A DNA stretch of 64,000 bases from Owenia fusiformis (GCA_903813345.2 CAIIXF020000007.1:18773564-18837563); one strand, 5' to 3'; numbered from the stretch's first letter, positions 35,641-47,391 are shown. The notes: a model not told the origin generated them from the letters alone. A program made the numbers and translations.

Positions 35641-36753
35641 ATTGCAATAAAAGACGACCTTAAATGTGTAAATTATGTAAACTTTATTGTTTAAAAACCT
35701 CAGCGACCATCAGCGACACTGTTAAATAACACTTAATATCACAAGGAGGAGTGATTGACCTATTCGTAACAGTGTTGTATTTTGATGTAAGAAGACATGT
35801 GTGTCTAATTTGTACATTCATTTTGTCGATCGACGAATTGACTTGGCATATTATTTAGCTTAGAAAACAAAATCTTGAAATTAATTATCTTTAGGGAAAC
35901 TCAAAACAATGTATTTCAATGATTATCTTAATAAAATTCTCTTGTTTAAGATAAACAACAGCTATTGCAATTTATTTTTGTTCATGTGACTAAATAATTC
36001 AAACTTAATACATTAGTTTATCTTTAAACTCAAAATTAATTTTGAAACATGAATCAATATAAGCCTATGTATGCAGCATCATCGAGACCAGCAATTTAAG
36101 AGTATATTTACGTTTTGATGCACAATCAAGTAATTGTTTAAAGGGTAATAAAAATATTTTGAGAAACCTTCTTAAACCCCATGGCTAATGGTATATGCAT
36201 TTATATCTCAATCTAAAATTTCATTTTTTCAACTTTTATATTGATCAAATGTGAAAGAGATTCGTGGCTTGACTGCGTAGTGATTGAGCGTGGGAACCGA
36301 CGATCCAAAGTTCACACAAAGATGTCAAATTCTGAAACATGCAATTCCCACAATTTAATACTGAGATTATGATTTTTCTAAAAAAATTCAAAATAAAAAT
36401 ATTTTATTTGGTATATAATTTTATAATAGAGGAGTGTTCATTCATAATGACCTTAAATTTAGTTATTGAATTGAAGAATTATTAATAGTACAAAAAAGTC
36501 TTTAGAGCTACTTTAATTGATAGAAGCGGCAGTTGATAATTAGTTTTGTAAAAAATGAAACATAGGCTGAAATTCCAAACTGACCAAATTAAAATAACAC
36601 GATATCTATGGTCTCCGTAGGCTCTAAAATTAAACCTCTTTCAAATTGCAATGCCTTACAACAAAAGACACCTACTATAGTGCTGAAAATACCCATTTGT
36701 TCTTTCTTTGAATTGAAAATATAAAATTCAAAATTCAAATTCAAGTCCAAGTA

Positions 36754-37130
36754 CAGGTGACCCCAAAAACGTCACCCCTTAATTTGGGAATAACTATATC
36801 TCCGTTTTAAAGGACTTTTCATGATTTTTTGTGTAGATAGAGAATTAAATGCATAAATCATTGGAATTTACCTTATAAGCAGTCAGTGCATCATATTTGA
36901 CGAGTGTTAAATTGTTAAAAGGGTAGATTTTACATTCTATTGATAATGTATGTATGAAAGCAATCCAGAAATGGCTCAAATAATGGCTAAGACAGAAATC
37001 TCAACTTCAGAAAATTGCATTTTCAATATTTTTGGACAATATCACTAGACCATACCTGGATGGAAAATGTGATCATTTTAAAACTAAAACTTATACTAAA
37101 ATGAGAGGGTAATTTTTCTGGGTCAACCTG
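36754..37130. mobile_element. 377-bp MITE, CAGGTTGACCC termini, TA target
   Basis: Left CAGGTGACCCCAAAAACGTC and right GGTAATTTTTCTGGGTCAAC + CTG are imperfect inverted repeats. TA flanks both ends (36752-36753, 37131-37132). Tc1/mariner-type target; no coding content. Confidence 0.75.
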
Positions 37131-37574
37131 TATATGGAGGTGCACACGTGAATTGGGGAGCACGAGCGTTACAAATGTCCATTGAAATTCAGCAAAACTC
37201 TTTTGAGAAATCTTGGCTATGGCCTAAGTATATAGCAGTCACATCACAAAAGAAATCGAAGTGATGGTTGCTTGAAAAAGATTTAAAGAGTAAATCGAAA
37301 TATTGCAAAACTAAATCAATTTGTTAGTATTGAGACATTTGGTTTATTTCACCGGATATGAAGCAGCTTTTAAGTTGTGCGAAATTATTGTTATTTCTTT
37401 GCATAATGTCATGATGATCCGGGGTCTTCTCAAAATTAGACAATCCCAACCCTTGCCTAAGGTTGCCAAACTTTTGGAGAGAATTGTACAACTTTATTAT
37501 GTTTTTATTTACTGGTCATATAAATTGAATTTAATGTTTCTGGTTTTCCACAAATATTTTTGGGGGAAACCCTG

Positions 37575-37625
37575 ACCGGGGGTTCGTCCGAACCCACGGA
37601 ACCCCCGGTCCCTACGGCTATGATA
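37575..37625. mobile_element. Right end of a GGTTCGTCCGAACC-type element
   Basis: CCGGGGGTTCGTCCGAACCC and CCCCCGGTCCCTACGGCTAT resemble the ends of the GTAGCCAGG/GGTTCG MITE group. The left end is not identified. An internal palindrome, GGTTCGTCCGAACC, is present. Confidence 0.45.
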
Positions 37626-38186
37626 TGTATCAAGACATTATTGGAAACTATGGGCTTTTAAACGGCCATGATTAGGAAATAGTGATAGAAAATACACCTG
37701 TTATTTATTTATGTTCCAAACTGTAGAGGTGGATGCTTGTTATTGAAATTGTAAAACCAGGGTAATTGTTTTGATTTTTAATTGACCCTCAAAGGTCATC
37801 TATAAATTGTCATTTTATCTCTGATTTGGTGAACTTTTTCTTTGTATTGTGACAATGAATGCTTTTTATTTTTCAATAGAAAATAGGGCATCGTGAACTT
37901 TGTCAGCAAGTTTGTTTTTTTACTTTAGCTACCAAGGGTTAACTGGCCCAGATACTTTTAATTGAAAATCTATTCACCTCCCTTAATATAATTGATTTTA
38001 GACCTTAGTCTCTTTAGATCCGCATGTTTTCTCGTTGGGTAAATTTTAGCGGGGGAATATATGTGTATTTTACTTCACATTCGAATGCTACTTTTTATCT
38101 AAAAAGGCAAATTGTATATTTGTTAAAACAATACTTGGCTGTTCCGATGATACACACTCCCGCTGAAGAAGTAAAATGATTATAAA

Positions 38187-38197
38187 CAAGATGGCCG
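38187..38197 (+). promoter_or_regulatory. YY1-like element CAAGATGGCCG at likely TSS
   Basis: CAAGATGGCCG matches the YY1 core (AANATGGCGGC) often placed at the 5' end of animal transcripts. It is 48 bp upstream of the main start codon of the unknown plus-strand gene and contains the ATG of a short upstream ORF. Confidence 0.4.
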
Positions 38198-38238
38198 ACA
38201 AAACTTTTGAAAAATCACATCTAAACATTTTATCATGA
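38191..38238 (+). CDS. Upstream ORF, 15 codons, ATGA overlap with main ORF
   Basis: MADKTFEKSHLNILS, starting in a strong context (AAGATGG) and stopping with TGA that overlaps the main start as ATGA (38235-38238). If the transcript begins upstream of 38191, this arrangement would make translation of the main gene depend on leaky scanning or reinitiation. If transcription starts within the YY1-like site it would be irrelevant. I list it as a possible translational control element, not as a protein of its own. Confidence 0.35.
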   Translation: MADKTFEKSHLNILS

Positions 38239-38349
38239 AAATGGATGAAACCAGTTCGGATCATAGTCCATCTTTAAGTGACAATGCAGTTAAATCTTGG
38301 GTGACAAGCTGGGAATACGAATTGGGATGTTTATCAGATCTTAATGGAG
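38235..38349 (+). CDS. Unrecognised gene, coding exon 1
   Basis: Starts MKMDETSSDHSPSLSDNAVK and continues SWVTSWEYELGCLSDLNG, 38 codons plus one base. The exon ends GGAG|GTAAAA at 38349. Phase 1 fits exon 2 at 50751 exactly (G+GT = Gly). The second ATG (38241, AAAATGG) has the better context and may be the true start. The N-terminus is acidic and Ser-rich, followed by a Trp-containing, probably helical segment. Intron 1 is 12.4 kb and full of transposons. I could not identify the family. The gene model rests on four exons with matching phases and consensus splice sites, not on homology. Confidence 0.65.
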
Positions 38350-38738
38350 GTAAAATCACTTTATTTGTTGACCTCGAAAAGTTTTTGACTCGTCTTATTT
38401 GAGATCGATAGTTTGTAACTTTGTTGCAAAGTTTTGCGATCCATATCTACATGAGTATATATAGACTTCTACATGAGTATATATAGACTATATCGTAGTG
38501 AATACATTTATATACTTCTGTTATTATAATGTGGTTTATAATCTGTCACAGTTGAACTTGGTAATTGACCACTTTTTTGATGGACCTCCCATTTAGAAAG
38601 ACATAAACATGGATCAATACCTGACGTCGATTGGTGACCATTACCTTATTCTTCGGCCACAGCGTGGCCTTACGCTATCATCAAGCCCTGTTTGTTTTAG
38701 CGCTTTTTACCCTATCTCTCATCTGTTGCTATTAGGTA

Positions 38739-39123
38739 CAGCTGGAAAATAACATTTTGGTAAAAAATTGCTATACCTGCACATGTTATTTTCTGGTGCA
38801 CTATAACGTATGAAGGCATGTGTTAATTTCCTTGCTCTTTTCAGGAAAGTATCATTACATTGTCTTGTTTTAGTATATCTGGTAAGAGGTCAATGGAAAT
38901 TCTGATATTTCACACTTTCTATTTTTCCAAATTGTCTTTCAAAGTTTCCAGACAACACAGGACCAAACATTGACCTGTATCCAGGTTTACTAAAAGTAGA
39001 CAATGTAATAATACTTTCCTGCAAAAAGCAAGGAAATACACACATGCCTTCATACTTAATTTTGCACCAGAAAATAACATGTGTAGGTATAGCAATTTTT
39101 ACCAAAATGTTACTTTCCAGCTG
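38739..39123. mobile_element. Foldback element with ~143-bp near-identical arms
   Basis: Arms 38739-38882 and 38981-39123 are inverted copies (ends CAGCTGGAAA/TTTCCAGCTG; shared inner words TTGCTATACCT, ACATGTTATTTTCTGGTGCA and ATGAAGGCATGTGT). The loop is about 98 bases. No coding content. It lies 390 bp into intron 1 of the unrecognised gene, so the pre-mRNA would contain a long hairpin. Confidence 0.88.
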
Positions 39124-39513
39124 AACCTTAATGAACTAAAATGTAGTAAACATTCATTGAACTTAGTATGTAGCCTTAGTTCATATGTCTGTCTGTTTTC
39201 TTCGGTAAAAACGGCCATTTTATTTTTCGCTATAGCGAGATAAAATTCAACCTTAACAGATGTTTTAAAGAATGGCAGATCCGGTGATTTTAAGTTTAGG
39301 CGAAGGCATGCAATGTAGGACATTGTCCGTTTGAATTCTAATTGATATTTTTAGAATAACATCAAATTTTTTTTTACTCCAGAATAAACGTTTTCACTAG
39401 TGCACGGTTGTCGACATGCCATGTCTTCTAGCCAAGTAATTTGGCTAGACTCAAGTAAGGTGAACGAACCTGAAAGAATATTTACATCCTGAAGTTACTC
39501 TATACATATGTAT

Positions 39514-40651
39514 TAGGGATCCCACGATACATATTTTTTCGATTCGATACGTATCTCGATATTATGAAAACGATTCGATACAAACGATACGATACACATA
39601 TTCATGTAAATGTCTGTTTATACATGGGGGGAGGGGGTCCGAGTCCCCCGCTAAAAAAAGTTACCCTTCTGAGCGTAGAAAGTTGTGTTGTTATTGAATG
39701 TTGGGTTTTTAATAGACCTCCACACCTCAGACTTACCTTTTGGGTTGTGTTTATTGCGATGGTGTTCTCCATATTACGAATATAAGCAAATTTACGGGAT
39801 TTAAATCTCGCCGATGTTTGCGCTATTCATTAAATATCCGAACGTCATGTTTGATTGTTGTTCGCTAAATATAACGCAAATTGGAAAGCTACTATAACAT
39901 CTTAAAACATTAAAATAAAGATACGTCTGGGGCCCTGTCGCATTTATTACGTATTTAGATAATTAATGGTATAATGTTTGGTGTGGAAATGCACATATGG
40001 CATCTAAAATCACAAATGTTCGCAAAATTATTGAAAATCCGTTTATTGCTAAAAAGTTCACGTTCGGTTTGAATCAAGAAAATTTGTGGCGCGTCATATG
40101 TAATAATAGGATTTTATTAGTACTGATGCCCTTTTAGGGCCAAACGTACATCCAATATACAATTTTCAATAACAGTAAATATAGGCAATAAAGTAAAGAA
40201 AATAGGATTACATTCTTCAAATGACATATAAAATGTTACTTTGATATAAGAATCCTGTCTCTACCCATCATTAGATACTTTATCATGTCAGCAGATTCTT
40301 TTAATATGATCCCCTCACTCGTCAATAGAAAAATTGTCTTTTGGTGGTCATTCATGTTTTTAAAATTACGACACAGGTTTTCAAGTTTTTCAATATGGGA
40401 TTTTCTGATAAACTCCAATTTTTTACATTTGAATATGAGCTCATATGAGCTCTTCAAAATATTTTTAATTTTTCGCTGAGTTTTGCTGTGTCAATTTTGG
40501 TTTAATAGAGCTCTTTTACTTACTTAACGGGTAAGTTGATTTGAAAAACGATTATCGATAATATCGAAAATAGAGGATCCATATCGATTAATCGAATTGG
40601 AGGTGATTTCTAGCAATTATATCGGTGCATCGAGCAATCGTGGGATCCCTA
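39514..40651. mobile_element. Non-autonomous hAT element, intact 8-bp TSD
   Basis: TIRs TAGGGATCCCACGAT and ATCGTGGGATCCCTA, flanked by identical 8-bp repeats ATATGTAT (39506-39513 and 40652-40659). Subterminal CGATTCGATAC/ATCGAT words are abundant at both ends. An 8-bp duplication with TAGGG-type termini is the hAT signature. No hAT transposase is visible in its 1138 bp. Confidence 0.92.
40236..40490 (-). pseudogene. Possible LINE ORF2 C-terminal tail inside the hAT element
   Basis: The reading frame TQRKIKNILKSSYELIFKCK followed by KLEFIRKSHIEKLENLCRNF and NMNDHQKTIFLLTSEG resembles the region after the reverse transcriptase of some non-LTR retrotransposons, where a cysteine-containing segment precedes a ...IRK.Y...L...F...L.D..K..FLL... 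stretch. There is an upstream stop and no RT motif. It is short, so the identification is tentative. Confidence 0.3.
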
Positions 40652-40938
40652 ATATGTATAGGTTACTCTAAAGAGTACCATAACTTCAACATGTGATTAT
40701 TCAACCAAGTTCAGTCAACGCAGATGTTCCTGGGAAAATACAGGGTGTCTCACTGTCTCAAAAAAGGAAACCGGGATTAAATTGCTTATTTCTCAAATAT
40801 GAATGATAATATGATCATTTCACAGCTACCATCTGACAGGTTATGATGTTCTCTTTCTAATGAATCTAAAGGTGTCTATTTTTCTTCACGAATAACTGAG
40901 TTCTAAGGGATATAAGCGACCATGTCAGAAATAGGTTT

Positions 40939-41217
40939 GTGCCATTCTGTCATGAATGTCTGAACAATGGGGGATTAAAATGGCTATGCCAGGATGGTTT
41001 TGCACCCTGTGACTTCTTCCTTTGGGATTATCTCAAGGATAAAATCCACACAACATTTCCAAGAGGCATTGATAATCTAAGGCCCAGGATTTTTGCAGCA
41101 GTTGAGGATCTAAGGGGAGTGAGAGACATCATCAGGGATGCAGTACGTGTGATGAGATCTGGGGCAGACATCTGCCTTGAGAGGAATGGGGGTCATGTTG
41201 AAGGAGACTGGGGATAA
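40939..41217 (+). pseudogene. C-terminal transposase fragment (mariner-like)
   Basis: Reads CQDGFAPCDFFLWDYLKDKI, then an Arg/Ile/Val-rich helical stretch, then ICLERNGGHVEGDWG. This is the usual order at the end of a mariner-type transposase (final Asp of DDD in APCDFFLWGYLK, a helical tail, then C...GGHxE). The N-terminal DNA-binding part and the first two catalytic Asp are gone: left-TIR sequence runs directly into this fragment. Confidence 0.75.
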
Positions 41218-41340
41218 AACATATGGAATGGTCATTAGGATTGAAAAGGGGTGTTAAATATGATATGTGTAACTTTAATTGGAATGAATGAGAAAAAGCG
41301 TAATAGCCTGATGTTTGTTGTGTTATGATAGTGAATATCC

Positions 41341-41766
41341 CAGATGCGAGTAGAAATAATCTTGATTTACGTCATTAAATATTCATAATTCAGTCAAACT
41401 GATGTCATATTTGGAATCTACATGTAAAATTACCTTTAGAAATCTGGTTTTGAAAAGAGTTTATCAACTTTGAAAATTTAATTTTCTTAGAAAATGTGAC
41501 TTCTAGGTCGGAGAGATTCCCCATAGACCCCATGTTGTAAAACCACAAAAAATGATATATCTCTTCTTGTGTTGGGCAGATAATATTTTCTTTTACTGGT
41601 CATATTTTAATTTGTATAACTATCAGATACATAAAGGTAATATGAAAAGTGAACCACTAAAACTGATGCATATTCAAGTTTAAGGGAATCTTGTAATACC
41701 CTGCCATGTTAATTCCCCCGAATCAGCCACCTGGTGGTGAAACTGGTAACTACCTACTCGCATCTG
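41341..41766. mobile_element. MITE, 13-bp TIR CAGATGCGAGTAG (copy 1)
   Basis: Perfect terminal inverted repeat CAGATGCGAGTAG / CTACTCGCATCTG. The body contains GCCACCTGGTGGTGAAACTG and TCAACTTTGA.AATTTAATTT. A second full-length copy is at 56813-57246. No coding content. No target duplication could be assigned. Confidence 0.88.
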
Positions 41767-42031
41767 AGTAATTGACTTGGCTGAAAGTGGCACAAACCCA
41801 TTTCTGACATGGTCACTTAAATCCCATATTGCTCAGTCATCTATGGACATGGAGGAAAATAGAAGATCTTATACCATATGAAAGAGGACATAATGATGCA
41901 AATGATGGTACCTGGGAATTGTCCCTAGCATTATTCATCCTTGAGAAATAAGCAATTTTACGAGGGGAACGTCTACCCGCCTATACACACCCAAGGGGTC
42001 GGGCCCAATAATATTCCTCCCATCCTTCCCA

Positions 42032-42290
42032 TATTTCATTACAATCAGATTGACAGTTGCAATGTTTCAGCACTATGAACATGCTCCAGGTGTGGCCATC
42101 ATCACACTGTAGGCAAACCTGCACAAGTAATTAATGACTTGACTTCATTCCTCAGCAGGTTTGGCCTGAATGACATGGATGATCTCTCTTTTGAGGTGTG
42201 TAATTGTCCTGAGGCCATTCTTGTAGCTCTGCCTTTGGTATATCCTGACAGGAAGATGTCAGGTACGGACATTTTGGGCAACACATAGAC
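42032..42290 (-). pseudogene. Second, more decayed mariner-like C-terminal fragment
   Basis: The minus-strand frame contains CPKMSVPDIFLSGYTKGRAT, the equivalent of a PCDFFLWGYLKxRV segment with several substitutions, followed after a stop by a WPHLEH remnant of the GGHLEH tail. It faces the plus-strand fragment at 40939-41217. Confidence 0.5.
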
Positions 42291-42309
42291 ATGTGCAGGT
42301 TTGCCTACA
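42107..42309. repeat. 18-bp inverted repeat TGTAGGCAAACCTGCACA
   Basis: TGTAGGCAAACCTGCACA near 42109 is inverted near 42290 (TGTGCAGGTTTGCCTACA), bracketing the second transposase fragment. Probably part of that remnant. Confidence 0.6.
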
Positions 42310-43638
42310 GCGTAATAGTGGCCACTGTAGCATGTTAAAATGCTGTAACATTGTGACTTTAACTCTTATGGTCGTGAAATAAGTAAGCTGATGGGAAATT
42401 GAATGATGTACAGATGTGTAAAATATCAGGGAGTAATTACCTAGAACGACAAAGATATGAGGAAATAGTAGCAGGGTTGCCATTTTTATTAACCACCCTG
42501 TACATTTGTACTTACATAACAGTTCTATATTTCATGAGGCTCAGAACTAAAGAGGGTTAAACTGATTCAGCTTTGTTAATTTCTACTTTATATATTCTGT
42601 TAAAGCAAGTTAGTACTTAAAGGTTTTTGTGATTTTTAAAACAGGTTTGCTTCAACTTGAACAAATTTGGACAAATTTATAGACATTTTATGTTTACTTA
42701 TAGGGAAAATTCTTGGAAAGAACATTGATTTTGGCATTATTCTTTATTTTTTTTCTTAATTTGATGCCGTTTACATTGTCAGTAGTAACTTAGTCCCAAT
42801 GCAAAGGCTCATATTTCACAACAGAATTATTCACAATATTTTATTCAATGCAGCATAATACCCGTCAGTCTCTAGTTATAGTACATAGGCATTTTTTATT
42901 TGTGCCTCTTATGAAAGTGACAAATATTGTTTGCTCTTGTCAAAAGTGAAGTATATAACTTGAGTAATCTATCTTAAATTGTATATTTAGGCAGTATCAT
43001 TGCAGATGCTATGAATATGCTAGACTAAAAAATGAACTGACTTTTGGAAGTATAAATTGTGACACTCTGATAAATAATAATAAAAATGAAATACAGTGAG
43101 GTGTTGTGAGTTGTGACCAATATTATCATGTAATGATATAATATTCCAATAAATATATTTAAAATAGAATACAGAAGTAGTATAATGTATAGGGGCAATT
43201 TTAATTATACCTGTTCTCTGAAGATTTATACAGAAAACCATTATGGAATACCATGGCACTCTCTTCTAGCATCATAGATCGCCATGGAATTTGGTATAGC
43301 GTACTTTTGATTTAGATTTGGTGGAATCGACAGACGAATCAAATTTGTTTTAATAAACACATGATTTAAATGTCACATCTCAACAGGAATTCTCAATGAA
43401 CTGCATAATTTAGGGGGCATGTAAATTTTCATTGTTTCACATGCCCCCTAAATTCCAGAAGTCCCCTTCGGGATTGCATGCTAAAACCTGCTTATGTTTG
43501 GTGAATTCAAAAAGTTCATCAAAGTCGTAAATAAAAAATATTAATGATAATAAAGGAATGAAATAAAGAAGTAAATATCAATAAGTTTTAATACACTTTC
43601 AAATTGATCCAGTTGCCAAACTTATGAAGGGAGTCTAC

Positions 43639-44518
43639 TAGGGGTCAAACGGTTCAAAATTCCAACGGTTCGGTCACGGTTTTTAGGTTCACGGTTCGGT
43701 TCTTTCACGGTTCTTGCGGGTCTCGTAAATTGGTAATATTTCCTTATAAATTGTAAAGACAGCTCATAAAAAAACAGGTTTTAGCTTTCTTTCTAGCCTT
43801 GCCCAAGTTGGTCACTTTCTGGTCCCACTATCCTTTTTTTTATTAAATTTTTTTATTATTAAAGCAAAGTTTATTGTGGCCCACTTTAAATTTTAAACTT
43901 AAGATTTTTCTGTCCTTGATAAGATTTCTGTCAGATAAGAGCTGAGATCTACATGTAGCACAAGCAGTAACATAGCCCCGGGATTCTTGAAGTCTGTCAA
44001 AGCAGCTGAATCAGCACAGATGGCGCTGCGATTGTGCGGGAGATTTAAACACAAATATGTTTCAAGTTTTTAACAAAGACATTAGTAATGTTATAATTTC
44101 TGTAATTGCAGTATTTTTTAAATAATATTGATTAAAAACTAACTCATTATAACAGACAAAACACCTCCACGAAGCAAAATTAATTGTACTATGAATAGCG
44201 TAATCTGGCGAGACCAACTTCCGGTCTATTTATATGTCACAAAAATGTAAACAATTACTTGTCTATCGATTTGTGAGCGATCTGTTTCATATCTAAGGTA
44301 AGAATTGAATGTTCTCTATTGCTATAAACATGTTTTTAAGGAATATATACATGAAGAATAAGTTCATGTCGAACGAAAGAGAGAATATTGAAGTCTAAAA
44401 AATTTCATTTTTCAATTTTTCCTCGAACCGTGGATGAACCGAATCTCATGTTTATGAACCGAAAATACCGTCCTAGCATCATTAACCGCGGTAACCGCAG
44501 TTAACCGTTTGACCCCTA
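43639..44518. mobile_element. Non-autonomous hAT element, intact 8-bp TSD
   Basis: TIRs TAGGGGTCAAACGGTT and AACCGTTTGACCCCTA, flanked by identical GAGTCTAC (43631-43638 and 44519-44526). Subterminal ACGGTTC/GGTTCACGG words repeat many times near the left end and AACCG words near the right. 880 bp, no transposase. Confidence 0.93.
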
Positions 44519-44529
44519 GAGTCTACACA

Positions 44530-47340
44530 GGGCTGCATTATTGACTTCTGCATCTCGAGATGAGAGAAAATATTCAAGAATTAGCCTACCCAGCACCCAG
44601 AGATGATTTATTTTTGTGTTATTTACCAGTGAAATATTCTGCCATCAATTTGTGCCATTCAATGACATGACAGCATTCTATAATTATTTTCCAAATGTCA
44701 TACTAGTAAATCTTTTTTAAAGTGAAACTATAATGATTGGTTAGATTGTTTGGTGGCAGTCGTATAGCAGTGAATGTGTTTGAATGTGATTTGCTACTCA
44801 TGGGTTTTGCCGATTTCTTTGCTCATATATGTATACTAAAGCATAAGAATCTCATGTGTTTGTTATTTTTGCTCAGGTCAAGAATTTGCTTCGCCATTAT
44901 TCTTAGTTTTAGTTGAATTTTGACAAAAATTGTTATCAAAATAATTGAAAAGTTCTACTACCTAAGGCACTACTTATGAAATCTTGAATTTGGTATTCTC
45001 CAAACCTCAAACTTTGAATACCTCAAGATATTTATAAGCGAGGTTATGTTGACTTTTGAGCTTCCAGTTTCTTTGGATTTGCAAGTTATGGTTATTTAGT
45101 CTCAGCAGATTCTATATTGCATTGTTAAAATTTTGCATAGATTTATGGTCCTGAAGCGTCCTAAGTAAAGGAAGCTGTTTTACTCCTGAAGACAGTTAGG
45201 AAACTTGGTGTAAATATAATGGTAATAAGATCCAAACATTTAAGACCTAAGTTGTATTCTCTATAGTGTATCAATTTTATGGTTTCAAATTTCTTAACCC
45301 ATTCTTGACTATTTTGTTGATTTATTTAAAGAAGATTGTGTTAATATCTAAGAATCAGTTTTAAAAATATTAAATCAAAAAATCAAAATATCCAATATAC
45401 ATTGTATATCATTTTTGTTCTGCCTGTTTTTACTCCGTTGAAATGATTACTTTAGATATGGTTCAAACTTATTTTTATGCGCTTTAAAATTCTTAAATTA
45501 AACAACTATTGAATTTATGTCTTGAACATGATATTCTGAGTGGTTCAAAATTAATAAACTGAAAGAACTACTCGTACTATTGTGATTACTATAACATAAT
45601 TCAATTCAATCTGTTTAAAATAAATTTCATCTTTATGCTCAATAGTTTATGAAAATGTGCATATTGAAAAAAATAATAGGAACACTTGAAAGTAAACTGA
45701 GCTTGATGGCATCATGTCAAAATCATGTGAGCCGTTAGTACTGCGATATTTCAAGAGAAATCATTGACAAACTTTTAGAGGGTCTTACTCTCACGTCTTA
45801 CTCTTGGTTTAACATTTATTCATTAAGTGCACATACTGAGTGAAGGGGAGCTAAACATGTATAAATCATAGTTATATTGTCTAAATCGCTTACCTCAAAA
45901 AATGTACATAAGGACACATGTACATGTATTTACATGTACTTAATAAATGTTAAAATGACACTTTTCTCAGTTTGAGCATCTTTTATTTTTGCACTTTTTT
46001 ATTTATATTTATTATTTTTATAAGTAGGCTGTTACAATGATAAAAACCTACATTATAGATTTATTAAATAGGCTAAATTGATTTATTATTATTTGTTCCG
46101 ATGGTTATCTATTCTTTCATACTGAAAAGAAAATATTATAATGATGTTGTTCCATTTTTGTGAGTGTCGGCTCAATAACAATTTATTTTTTAAGTTTTAC
46201 GAAAAAATCAAAAAAAAATCAGTCACTAGAATATATATTCAAATTTGTTTGTTAAGCATGTTGATTTTGGTTCCTTCTTATGTTTAGAATACTAGTACAT
46301 AAGTGATGAATGCACTCGGTGGCCACTATTAAATCTGCTAAAAAACAGGCTTAAGGCCAATTTGGTCACGGTATTCGACATGTGTGGAAGATGTTATTAG
46401 ATATCATTTCTTACATCTTTTTTTAAGATAAGATGTTTCTTAGTATATTTCAGATGCCCCCTATACACCTGTATGTCAGTACGTAAAGGTGAATCATGAT
46501 TATGATATGATAGGATTAGATAATCATTGATGTTCTTCAAGTAGTGACCAGAGTGACCACTATACTTAAATGCAGCCAGTCCCATCAGTATTCATCTTTA
46601 TTCAGTATATGTACTTGACATTTCAGCTAAAAACCGAGCATTTTTAAGAATGGATGTTTCCCAGAAGCCCCTTGTAACAATACATAGAGCAAAAACATGA
46701 TATAACTGGACAGATAGTAAAGCATTGTAGGTTGATCTCATGCTGTTAAAGGAATTCTGGGAGATACAAGTGACAAAATATTGCTTCTGGGACGAGATCA
46801 AATGACTTTGACATATTCTTTACCTTATTTAGTTTGCAATTAACCAATCAACGCAAGTACGGTATACATACCATATTTAAGCAGATATTGGACAAATTCA
46901 TAAGAATATTTTTTGATTTATAAAATCATTGATTATAAAACTGGAAGTGGGTTCTGTGACGTCCCAGTGTCGTATACAACTTTCAATCCCCAGTCTTAAT
47001 ATGGCTTTTCAAGGTTCAATAGGCGACTTTGAATTATCAGAGAAGGTTTTAAACCATCAAATCGACTCTAAATCTAACTCTAAAAAAAATTTGTACCATT
47101 TTATCGGCTGTATATTACAGTGTGCCTTTAAACCAGTATATTCCTTGAAAATACTCTGATGTATCAAGATGGCTTAAATCTGAAAATGAGGAATAATGCG
47201 ACCTTTGTCAGTGAACTTGATATATTAGGAGTAATTACAGAAGAAGTGAGTAGCTCCCATAATTCTTTCATATTCTATAGTATTCGGGGATTCCCCATTA
47301 CATCATCTCCCGCATCATCTCCAATCAAATTGCAGGATGT
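44530..47340. other. Intronic, no recognisable feature
   Basis: AT-rich sequence. No exon, TIR pair or tandem repeat stands out. ORFs at 46397-46801 (minus) and 46929-47350 (plus) show no motif. Confidence 0.55.
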
Positions 47341-47342
47341 GA

Positions 47343-47391
47343 TCACGTGAACAATCATGAGCACATGCTCTCTCAGTGCTGCGCATGCGCA
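47343..47391. promoter_or_regulatory. Candidate internal promoter: TCACGTGA E-box and perfect NRF1 palindrome
   Basis: TCACGTGA at 47343-47350 and TGCGCATGCGCA at 47380-47391 are two perfect palindromic binding sites within 50 bp. They are followed 24 bp later by an ATG in good context (47415, GGAATGG) and a donor-like ATG|GTAATA at 47456. That mini-exon would end in phase 0 and does not fit exon 2 (which needs phase 1), so it may be a non-coding or minus-strand start. The site lies inside intron 1 of the plus-strand gene. Confidence 0.4.

Larger units (their letters stand above)
40741..42500. mobile_element. Composite of mariner-like remnants, CAGGGTG ends, TA target
   Basis: Begins CAGGGTGTCTCACTGTCTCA after TA (40739-40740) and ends AACCACCCTG before TA (42501-42502). 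The segment 40780-40958 is inverted at about 41795-41965 (ATTGCTTATTTCTCAA... and ...CATGTCAGAAAT.GGTTTGTGCCA), so one internally deleted copy with ~180-200-bp TIRs fills 40741-41970. A second remnant on the minus strand follows to 42500. An unrelated MITE (41341-41766) is inserted in the first. Confidence 0.7.
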
